12,978 bases of DNA from 2-01-FULL-40-42 sp964349415 (lineage in GTDB: Bacteria > Patescibacteriota > Microgenomatia > UBA1406 > GWC2-37-13): the NCBI GenBank assembly GCA_964349415.1, contig CAYGGJ010000024.1, positions 1 through 12,978 on the forward strand, in the 5' to 3' direction. The translations under genes and the position numbers were made by a program. The notes under the pieces are model-generated. The model was not told the DNA's origin, did not search any database, and saw only the letters and a list, made by a program, of their open reading frames with translations. This document shows positions 7,300-12,978 of the stretch, one piece after another. The stretch's first letter is position 1. Every line of letters begins with the position of its first letter.

Positions 7300-8540
7300 G
7301 ATTTTTTAGCAAGAACCTCAAGCAAGGTCCTTTTCTCATCCCAGGGATATTCTTTATTTCCCCTCGCAAGACTCCTCTCGTGGCTTTTTCCGGTCAGAAC
7401 TATTACATCGCCTTTTTGAGCAATGTCTACTGCTTTTTGAATAGCTTTATTACGCTCTACTATAACCGTATATCTTTTCTTTGTACCATCCAATTTCTCA
7501 GGATATACATAACCAAAACCCTTGTTAACTAAGCCCGCAGCTACTTCTTCGGAAATTTTGACCGGATCCTCAGTGCGATGATCCTCCTCTGTGAGGATTA
7601 CAACATCAGAAGATTCGGCGCTTGCCTCTCCCATAAGAGGTCTTTTGATGCGATCGCGTAAACCCGCTGCGCCAAACACATGAATCAATCTCCCCCCTTT
7701 AACAAAGCTTTTGATACTCTTTAATGCAAGTCTTATCGAATTTTCTGTGTGTGCGAAATCGATAATCACCCTAAACTCTTTGTCATATACTGTTTCCAGT
7801 CTCCCTTTTGGCAATACATAGTTTTTCATAGCATTCTCAATAGTTTTTTTATTTATTCCCAAAAGATCGCTTACTGCATACGCTGCAAGATAGTTGTAAT
7901 TGTTAAATTCTGCCAAAGGAAGATTGAGGTCTTTTTTTATATTTTTCGTATAGACTGCCTTTGTTTTTAGCGAGTAAGTAATGACTGTCTTCTTGTGTCT
8001 TTCTAGAATTTTAGTCAGGGGCAGAAAAGAACTGTCATCGCGATTTATCACACTTGTCTTGGAATGGGTAAGTAGCTTTGACTTTGCTTTTATATATTTG
8101 TCACGCGTTCTGTGATAATCAAGATGCTCCGAGGTAATGTTTGTAATTACTCCTATGTCAAACGTTACGCCGGTTACTCTGTTCTGATCCAACGCATGAG
8201 AGGTGGTTTCCAAAACGAAATATTCATCGCCTGCGACCAATGCTTTTTTTAGCATACGCTGTACGAGCACTGCATCCGGAGTAGTAGTATGAAGTCCCGT
8301 GTCATATTCCCTATCTCCTATCTTCGCGTAAACACTGGTAATCATAGAGACTTTTTTGCCTGCAGCTTTCAGAATATGGTAGATAAGAAACGTTGTGGTC
8401 GTTTTGCCGTCTGTTCCGGTTACGCCAATTACCTTAAGTTTTTTACTCGGAAAACCATAGAGAATATTGGCAAAAAATGCCTTAAGTAGATGGTATATGT
8501 TGATGAGTGGCTGAATACTTCGCTTAAATCTCTCGTACAT
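7296..8540 (-). CDS. murE: UDP-N-acetylmuramyl-tripeptide synthetase MurE, N-terminally short
   Basis: ATP-dependent Mur ligase adding the third amino acid of the stem peptide to UDP-MurNAc-L-Ala-D-Glu in the cytoplasm. Seen: P-loop TGTDGKTT (41-48), ETTSHALDQNRV (111-122, MurE-type xxSSHAL), TNITSEHLDYH (133-143), YIKAKSKLL (149-157, with the lysine that is carbamylated in Mur ligases), KGRLE (245-249), DFAHTENSI (261-269, MurE YAHTPxxL), GLRDRIKRPLM (293-303) and GKSHE (384-388). The length of 414 is about 80 short of a typical MurE because the N-terminal UDP-binding domain is replaced by about 35 residues. The amino-acid selecting box DNPR reads EDHR (319-322), keeping the Arg but not Asn-Pro, so the added residue (meso-DAP, Lys or other) cannot be assigned. 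ATG at 8540 is preceded by GGAG with a 10-base gap, and lies 4 bases after ftsI. Confidence 0.9.
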   Translation of the reverse strand: MYERFKRSIQPLINIYHLLKAFFANILYGFPSKKLKVIGVTGTDGKTTTTFLIYHILKAAGKKVSMITSVYAKIGDREYDTGLHTTTPDAVLVQRMLKKALVAGDEYFVLETTSHALDQNRVTGVTFDIGVITNITSEHLDYHRTRDKYIKAKSKLLTHSKTSVINRDDSSFLPLTKILERHKKTVITYSLKTKAVYTKNIKKDLNLPLAEFNNYNYLAAYAVSDLLGINKKTIENAMKNYVLPKGRLETVYDKEFRVIIDFAHTENSIRLALKSIKSFVKGGRLIHVFGAAGLRDRIKRPLMGEASAESSDVVILTEEDHRTEDPVKISEEVAAGLVNKGFGYVYPEKLDGTKKRYTVIVERNKAIQKAVDIAQKGDVIVLTGKSHERSLARGNKEYPWDEKRTLLEVLAKKS

Positions 8541-8544
8541 AGCT

Positions 8545-10206
8545 TCACTGCTCCGGTGCTATATTATAGTAAACCAGCAGGTCCTTAGCTATCTCGAAGA
8601 ACAACGGCGCAGCAGTTTCCGAACCGTAAATCGAAGTCTTTGGCTCCTTTAACATCACCAGGGTTATGAACTTTGGTTTGTCAGCCGGAGCAAATCCGAT
8701 GAATGAGGCTATGGTTTTTGACGGGTCGTATTTTCCCTCGACCGGAATCTGTGCCGTACCTGTTTTTCCTCCTATAAGATATCCTTTCGGACGTACCCAT
8801 TTGTACTCTCCTCGCTCAACAGTAGAAACCAACATTCTTTTAATAATCTCCGAGGTTCTTCTATCTATCATCTTGGCAACCTCTCTTTTGGGAATCTGTC
8901 TTTCGTCCCCGTCTGTAATGATAGACTTTACGACATGGGGCTTAAGCAACTCTCCTCCGTTTATTAAAGATGAAAACGCAGTGATCATCTGTATCGGTGT
9001 TACTCCCATACCCTGTCCAAAAGTAGCAGTAGCATAATCGATCTCTTTCCATTCACTATTGGGCTTGATGACCCCCCCTGCTTCACCCTGAAGATCAATC
9101 CCAGTAGTGTTTCCAAAACCATATTTTCTTACGTAATTTTGGATGTTTTTATTTCCAAGCTTTTGTCCTATATGAACCATTCCGACGTTTGAAGACTTCT
9201 CAAGAATCCTCGTAATGCTGATTTTTCCCTCATACTTATCGTTCCAGGTCTTGATCTGATACTGTCCAAACTTAATCGGTCCGCTTTCATTATAAAATTC
9301 GTCCGGCTCTATTTTTTTCTCCTGAAGGGCAGCGGCTACTATAAGGGGTTTAAATGTCGATCCTGGCTCGTAAATTGAGGAGATGGCATGATTAGTAAAG
9401 AAAGGCTCGGAGAATTTGAAATACTGTTCAACGTCAAAGTCAGGCAGACATGAAAGTGCTAGAATCTCCATAGTGTAGGGGTCTGCCACTATAACGCACC
9501 CTTCTTTTGCTTTGTATCTTTCGACTCCGTTCTTAAGTTTTTGTTTTGCAATTTCCTGAACTGCCTTGTCTATCGTAAGAACTATATCGTGTCCGTTTTC
9601 CGGCTCTATCCTTTCCTGGTTGCCCAGAAGAATTGTCCTTCCAAAAAGATCGCGCTCTGCCTTTAAAATACCGGGGAGTCCTCCAAGTTCCTTGTCATAA
9701 TATCCTTCAACACCGAAATATCCGATATTTTCACTCTTTTGATTTTTTCCAACAAATCCGATAAGGTGTGCGGCTAAAGACGCTTCAGGATAATAACGCT
9801 GTGGGTCTTCATTGAATCCAACCTCAGGAAATTTTTGTCGTTCTATTTTTTCTTTTTGTTCTTTTGTTAGATTTGATGTAATTGCAACCCATACTTTTGT
9901 CTCATCGATCTTTGCTTCCAAAGTTGCCTCTCCTAATTTCAAAACTTCCTCCAGTCGCTCTACGAGCTTATCTTTATTTTTCATCTTTTTCGGCTCAACA
10001 TACAAATTGTATTTTGTCTGATTGATCGCAAAAGGCTGTTTATTCCGGTCGTAGATCTTTCCTCTTTGAGGCAGAATTTTTCTGTACTTTAAATACTCAT
10101 TTGAATTCGAAGACAAAGGATCAAGTATCTGAATGTAAAAAAGTCGCACGAGGATAAAGAAAAATAATATCGTGAAGAGGAGAAAAACAAGACGTAACTT
10201 AATCAT
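8545..10206 (-). CDS. ftsI: Class B penicillin-binding protein FtsI (septal transpeptidase)
   Basis: Membrane-anchored DD-transpeptidase that cross-links septal peptidoglycan outside the cell, normally with FtsW. Seen: N-terminal membrane anchor (about 5-25), the dimerisation-domain signature RGKIYDRN (48-55), the linker GVEGYYDKELGG (165-176), then the transpeptidase domain with all three active-site motifs: STFK (Ser283 nucleophile, Lys286), SSN (338-340) and KTGTAQ (481-486). The length of 553 is normal for FtsI/PBP2 and there is no C-terminal PASTA domain. Position between the ftsL-like gene and murE is the classic dcw order and favours FtsI over the elongation PBP2. The ATG at 10206 is preceded by AAGG six bases away, one of the better Shine-Dalgarno sites in the window, and lies 3 bases after the ftsL-like stop. 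Confidence 0.95.
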   Translation of the reverse strand: MIKLRLVFLLFTILFFFILVRLFYIQILDPLSSNSNEYLKYRKILPQRGKIYDRNKQPFAINQTKYNLYVEPKKMKNKDKLVERLEEVLKLGEATLEAKIDETKVWVAITSNLTKEQKEKIERQKFPEVGFNEDPQRYYPEASLAAHLIGFVGKNQKSENIGYFGVEGYYDKELGGLPGILKAERDLFGRTILLGNQERIEPENGHDIVLTIDKAVQEIAKQKLKNGVERYKAKEGCVIVADPYTMEILALSCLPDFDVEQYFKFSEPFFTNHAISSIYEPGSTFKPLIVAAALQEKKIEPDEFYNESGPIKFGQYQIKTWNDKYEGKISITRILEKSSNVGMVHIGQKLGNKNIQNYVRKYGFGNTTGIDLQGEAGGVIKPNSEWKEIDYATATFGQGMGVTPIQMITAFSSLINGGELLKPHVVKSIITDGDERQIPKREVAKMIDRRTSEIIKRMLVSTVERGEYKWVRPKGYLIGGKTGTAQIPVEGKYDPSKTIASFIGFAPADKPKFITLVMLKEPKTSIYGSETAAPLFFEIAKDLLVYYNIAPEQ

Positions 10207-10209
10207 ATC

Positions 10210-10491
10210 TTACCTTTTTTCATTCAGTGCAAATCGGAGGTTCTCCAGAAAATAAGGTTCTGCTTTTTTTGTAAACTCCAGTTGAGCTGCTACTGAAGCA
10301 GCGTTTTGAAGAGATTCAGCGGCATAGGCCTTCTTTTCAAGATCTATGTTCTCCTGCTTTAGTTTTTTGGTTTCGGTCTCATAGAAGTTTATTTGTTCGC
10401 TTACTTTCATTCCTGAAAGAAAAATAAAAACATTAGCTCCTATAAGAACCAAAAATATACCTACTGTAAAAACTCCAGATAATTTTTTCAT
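10210..10491 (-). CDS. ftsL: FtsL/DivIC-like divisome coiled-coil protein
   Basis: Small bitopic protein expected to join the FtsQLB-type complex that activates FtsW-FtsI at the septum. Seen: short cytoplasmic N-terminus (MKKLSG), one membrane helix (about 7-27), then an outside coiled coil (about 32-65; EQINFYETETKKLKQENIDLEKK) and a tail to residue 93. FtsL sequences are poorly conserved, so the assignment rests on size, topology and exact position between rsmH and ftsI, which is where ftsL lies in canonical dcw clusters. The ATG overlaps the rsmH stop (ATGA); a weak GGA lies about 9 bases upstream. The main alternative is a DivIC/FtsB-type protein. Confidence 0.8.
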   Translation of the reverse strand: MKKLSGVFTVGIFLVLIGANVFIFLSGMKVSEQINFYETETKKLKQENIDLEKKAYAAESLQNAASVAAQLEFTKKAEPYFLENLRFALNEKR

Positions 10492-11336
10492 GATATTTTT
10501 TCCACTACCCGTAATGTAGCTGATCTTTCAAAACTACGATCCCCATATGACGGCGTCTTTTTAGATACCTGTTTTAGATTATTTTGTTCAATTGTCCTTT
10601 TCACAATCCTGTCCTCAATCGAATGAAAACTTATAACGATCAGTCTCCCACCTCTCTTAAGAAGCGCCGTTGCTCCTTCAATGCCTTTTTTTAGATTCTC
10701 CTTTTCGTGATTTACCTCCATTCTCAAAGCTTGAAATATTCTGGAATAGGTCTTCTTATCTTTATCTCCCACAGTCAAATCAATACTGTTTTTTAAATCT
10801 CCTACGGTTTTTATCTTGTACTGCTTCCGCAGTTCTACAATTTTTGATGCGATATCCTGAGATCTTATCTCCTCTGAGTTGCCTGAAAATATCTCGTAAA
10901 GTTCTTCTTCAGACCTTGTGTTGAGAACATCCTCCGCTGTTTCTCCATCACCGCTTAATCTCATATCAAGCGGCTCCGCATCATCTTTAAAAGAGAATCC
11001 TTTTTTTAAATGTGCCAGTTCCCAGAATGAAAGCCCAAGATCAAATACTATTCCTTCAACTTCATTAAATCCTTGCTTTCTCGCTATTTCTTCTATTTGG
11101 GAAAAATTTCCTTTCACAAAAGTAATATTTTTAGCTTCAATTGTTTTTTTTGCCCTCTCCAACTGCTCCTGACTTGCATCAAGGCCAAGAACCCTCTTCG
11201 CGTTTTTTGCAATCTCTCTAAGATGCCCGCCTTCACCGACGGTGGCATCAATATAACTTCCGTCTTTGCGTACTGAAAGCCCATCCAATACTTCCTGTAA
11301 AAGAACCGGTGTATGCACTAAACACTTACTGTACAA
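10488..11336 (-). CDS. rsmH: 16S rRNA (cytosine-1402-N4)-methyltransferase RsmH (MraW)
   Basis: SAM-dependent enzyme that methylates N4 of C1402 in the ribosomal P site. Seen: HTPVLLQEVL (8-17), the SAM loop DATVGEGGH (30-38), GLDAS (51-55), VFDLGLS (97-103), GFSFKDDAEPLDMR (113-126), FQALRMEVNHE (201-211), ISFHSIEDRIVK (235-246) and RSATLRV (271-277). All family blocks are present and the length of 282 is slightly short of about 310. The start is not ATG: an in-frame TAG lies at 11340-11342, so only TTG (11336) or GTG (11318, giving MHTPVLL) can begin the protein before the conserved HTPVLL; neither has a convincing Shine-Dalgarno site. It lies 67 bases after mraZ in the dcw operon and overlaps the ftsL-like gene by 4 bases. 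Confidence 0.95.
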   Translation of the reverse strand: MYSKCLVHTPVLLQEVLDGLSVRKDGSYIDATVGEGGHLREIAKNAKRVLGLDASQEQLERAKKTIEAKNITFVKGNFSQIEEIARKQGFNEVEGIVFDLGLSFWELAHLKKGFSFKDDAEPLDMRLSGDGETAEDVLNTRSEEELYEIFSGNSEEIRSQDIASKIVELRKQYKIKTVGDLKNSIDLTVGDKDKKTYSRIFQALRMEVNHEKENLKKGIEGATALLKRGGRLIVISFHSIEDRIVKRTIEQNNLKQVSKKTPSYGDRSFERSATLRVVEKIS

Positions 11337-11403
11337 AACCTATAACGCAATCTTTCCGGATAGAAAATGTTTACGATATATAAGATAATGTTGTTGATCA
11401 TGA

Positions 11404-11799
11404 TTAGGTCTTAACTTGCTTCAAATACTTCTCCCACTCCTGAGGATTCCAGATCTCGAAATGATCTCCGACGCCCACTATCAGGGCTTTTTTATCCAGT
11501 TTTCCATGCGTAAGAAGATTTTTGGGTATCACAAATCTTCCCTGCTCGTCAATTTCGATGTAGGCCGTTGAGGAGAAGATAAAACGCCTCTTTTCAAGAT
11601 TTTCCTGCTCAAGGAGTGAGACTTCAAGAAGCCCTTCGGCTTTCTTTTCCCAGTCGCGTTTATCGTATCCTGCAAGACAAAAGTTAAATCCTTTTGTTAC
11701 AATAAAGATGTTTCCTTGGAGGAGTTCACGAAGTTTTTTAGGCAAGACTACTCTTCCGGTACCTGTGAAAGAAACCAGATATTCACCAGAAAACACCAT
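11404..11799 (-). CDS. mraZ: MraZ, transcriptional regulator of the dcw cluster
   Basis: DNA-binding protein of the AbrB/SpoVT-like fold that forms rings and, in E. coli, represses its own operon; it is the standard first gene of dcw clusters. Seen: GEYLVSFTGTGRVVLPKKLRELL (residues 5-27) as the first repeat and IEIDEQGRFVIPKNLL (81-96) as the second, followed by VGVGDHFEIWNPQEWEKY (108-125), the usual C-terminal signature. At 131 residues it is somewhat short of about 145. The first repeat lacks the Asp of the DxxGR motif (TGTGR instead), while the second keeps it. ATG at 11799 and the next codon GTG are both possible starts; the GTG would give the family-like MFSGEY. The predicted transcript start is about 2 bases before the ATG. 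A four-repeat candidate operator covers the start. Confidence 0.94.
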   Translation of the reverse strand: MVFSGEYLVSFTGTGRVVLPKKLRELLQGNIFIVTKGFNFCLAGYDKRDWEKKAEGLLEVSLLEQENLEKRRFIFSSTAYIEIDEQGRFVIPKNLLTHGKLDKKALIVGVGDHFEIWNPQEWEKYLKQVKT

Positions 11800-11820
11800 A
11801 TTAAACCATTTAACACCATT
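11784..11820 (-). promoter_or_regulatory. Candidate MraZ operator: four TGGT(G/T) repeats at 10-base steps
   Basis: On the minus strand, TGGTG (11818-11814), TGGTT (11808-11804), TGGTG (11798-11794) and TGGTG (11788-11784) lie exactly 10 bases apart, with 5-base AT-rich spacers. Known E. coli MraZ boxes are TGGGN direct repeats separated by 5 bases, the same geometry. The array begins at the -10 box, covers the predicted start and runs into codons 4-6 of mraZ, a good position for autorepression. The site is inferred from pattern and position. Confidence 0.75.
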
Positions 11821-11836
11821 TAGAGCTTACTGTCAA
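11808..11836 (-). promoter_or_regulatory. Promoter of mraZ and the dcw operon
   Basis: A perfect -35 box TTGACA (11836-11831), a 17-base spacer and a -10 box TTAAAT (11813-11808, four of six matches). The expected +1 is near 11801, two bases before the mraZ ATG at 11799, so the message should be leaderless or nearly so. The weak -10 box overlaps the repeat array proposed as MraZ operator. Confidence 0.72.
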
Positions 11837-11851
11837 GCGTAAATCGCCATT

Positions 11852-12978
11852 ATGAACAAGTTTTTCACGAGTACGAAAAATCTTATCTTGAGTAAGCAAA
11901 GAACCCTTCTTTCTTCAGCTTTAATAGTGGCAGTAATGATTATCTTATCAAGCTTGTTCGGCTTTTTGCGTTACCGTACTTTGGCCGGTTATTTTACCAA
12001 GGATGAGCTTGACGTTTTTTTTGCCTCTTTCCGCATTCCGGATATCATTTTCGAGATCCTTATAACAGGAGCCCTCACTTCGTCTTTTATTCCTATTTTT
12101 ATCAAATACAAAAAGGATCAGAATGAGCTAAATCAAAACATTTCCTCGATCATAAACATTATTTCTCTGTGCCTGATGGGATTTATCCTTATAGTAGTCG
12201 CATTTGCGGATTTTATATTTCCGTTGATCACGCCCGGTTTTACTCCTTTTCAGAAACAACAGGTAGTCCTCTATTCCAGAATTCTGCTTCTTGGACAACT
12301 TCCTTTTTTGGTACTTGGAAATTTCCTCACGGGAATAGGACAGGCCAATAAAATATTCATGGTTTCTGCGATTGCACCTGTTTTGTATAACCTAGTTATT
12401 ATCCTTGCCACGGTCATGTTTGCCCCATCGCTTCATCTTATGGCTCCTATCTTTGGAGTGGTCGTGGGAGCCGGACTTCTCTTTTTAGTTCAGATTCCGC
12501 TGTATTTTTCATCCGGATTTATCTACAGACCGGTAATTCGCTTTACGAAAGCGCTTAAGGAGTTTTTCAAGTTGGTTGTCCCGCGCATAATTACCGTTAT
12601 CGCAGCCCAGATCGACGCCACAATCGATCTTACTATCACCTCCCTTTTACAGTCAGGTTCCTACACTATTTTCTATCTTGCCCAAAGACTTCAACTTCTT
12701 CCTGTCTCTGTAATTGGAATTGCTTTTGGACAGGCTTCTCTCCCATATCTGACTGAGGTATATCAACAGAAAAACATGGATGAATTTAAGAGAATCGTAA
12801 CCGAATCTTTGCTGAGCACCTTTTTCCTCACTTTTCCAATCATGACTTTTTTTATCTTTGCACGTACTCCGCTTGTTCGTCTTTTTTTCGGAGGGGAGAA
12901 ATTTGACTGGGCAGCCACTAACCAAACTGCTCTGACCTTGTCCTATTTTGCCTTGTCTATTCCCGCACATTCCATTTA
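11852..12978 (+). CDS. murJ: Lipid II flippase MurJ (MviN family), 3' end cut by window
   Basis: Multi-pass membrane transporter of the MOP superfamily that flips lipid-linked peptidoglycan precursor across the cytoplasmic membrane. The first 375 residues are present (family about 450-550). Seen: the N-terminal block SSLFGFLRYRTLAGYF...DVFFASFRIPD...ITGALTSSFIPIF (33-83), with Arg40, Asp54 and Arg61 matching the functional Arg24, Asp39 and Arg52 of E. coli MurJ, and FYLAQRLQLLPVSVIGIAFGQASLPYL (274-300), with Arg279 matching E. coli Arg270. Many hydrophobic helices throughout. The ATG at 11852 is the first in frame; no Shine-Dalgarno site and no convincing promoter of its own were found in the 52-base gap shared with mraZ. 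The divergent partner position beside the dcw cluster fits its role in the same pathway. The frame is open to the last base. Confidence 0.93.
   Translation, partial: MNKFFTSTKNLILSKQRTLLSSALIVAVMIILSSLFGFLRYRTLAGYFTKDELDVFFASFRIPDIIFEILITGALTSSFIPIFIKYKKDQNELNQNISSIINIISLCLMGFILIVVAFADFIFPLITPGFTPFQKQQVVLYSRILLLGQLPFLVLGNFLTGIGQANKIFMVSAIAPVLYNLVIILATVMFAPSLHLMAPIFGVVVGAGLLFLVQIPLYFSSGFIYRPVIRFTKALKEFFKLVVPRIITVIAAQIDATIDLTITSLLQSGSYTIFYLAQRLQLLPVSVIGIAFGQASLPYLTEVYQQKNMDEFKRIVTESLLSTFFLTFPIMTFFIFARTPLVRLFFGGEKFDWAATNQTALTLSYFALSIPAHSI

Noticed and set aside
8666..9037. Plus-strand open frame of 123 codons inside ftsI
   Set aside because: Antisense shadow of the transpeptidase domain, whose motifs are clear on the other strand; no promoter or coding character.
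12653..12970. Minus-strand open frame inside murJ
   Set aside because: Antisense to conserved MurJ blocks; low-complexity product with no recognisable features.
1..12978. Recoding of TGA (as in some CPR lineages), CRISPR, tRNA, insertion sequence or defence system
   Set aside because: TGA ends several genes at the expected family length, and no repeat arrays, cloverleaf candidates, transposase or nuclease motifs were seen.

Overview
The window looks like a stretch of chromosome from a small-genome, AT-rich bacterium of the Candidate Phyla Radiation (Patescibacteria), possibly the Microgenomates branch. This is an inference from style: a compact dcw (division and cell wall) cluster with shortened proteins (a MurE without its usual N-terminal domain, a 131-residue MraZ), few Shine-Dalgarno sites, overlapping genes, and an RND pump plus adaptor without a TolC-type channel nearby. 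The standard code fits: TGA is used as a stop in several genes and no frameshift is needed anywhere. No tRNA, rRNA, CRISPR array, insertion sequence or phage gene was seen.

Left part (1-1975, minus strand): a GT4-type glycosyltransferase (64-1200) with its own extended -10 promoter, preceded by two small unrecognised genes that overlap by 4 bases, one with two predicted membrane helices and one acidic and soluble. Bases 1-63 hold no gene I can support.

Centre (2093-6645, plus strand): a two-gene efflux operon of a membrane-fusion/HlyD-type adaptor and a 1112-residue RND permease. It runs divergently from the small-gene pair. Both promoters in the 117-base gap are good sigma-70-type promoters that place transcription starts at or within about 2 bases of the start codon, so both messages should be leaderless. 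The permease carries two hydrophobic segments beyond the standard twelve.

Right part (11799 down to 6634, minus strand): the first half of a canonical dcw cluster, mraZ - rsmH - ftsL-like - ftsI (class B PBP) - murE, followed by pgeF, the peptidoglycan editing factor. Gaps are 67, -4, 3, 4 and -4 bases, so this is one operon. pgeF and the RND gene converge and overlap by 12 bases with no recognisable terminator. A divergent murJ (lipid II flippase, cut by the window end) starts 52 bases from mraZ.

The most interesting regulatory structure is at 11784-11820: four copies of TGGT(G/T) at exact 10-base steps over the mraZ -10 box, predicted start site and first codons. This matches the known layout of MraZ operators and suggests autorepression of the whole cluster from a nearly leaderless promoter. 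The genes work together in making septal peptidoglycan: RsmH methylates 16S rRNA, FtsL-like and FtsI act at the septum, MurE and PgeF build and proofread the stem peptide, and MurJ exports the precursor.
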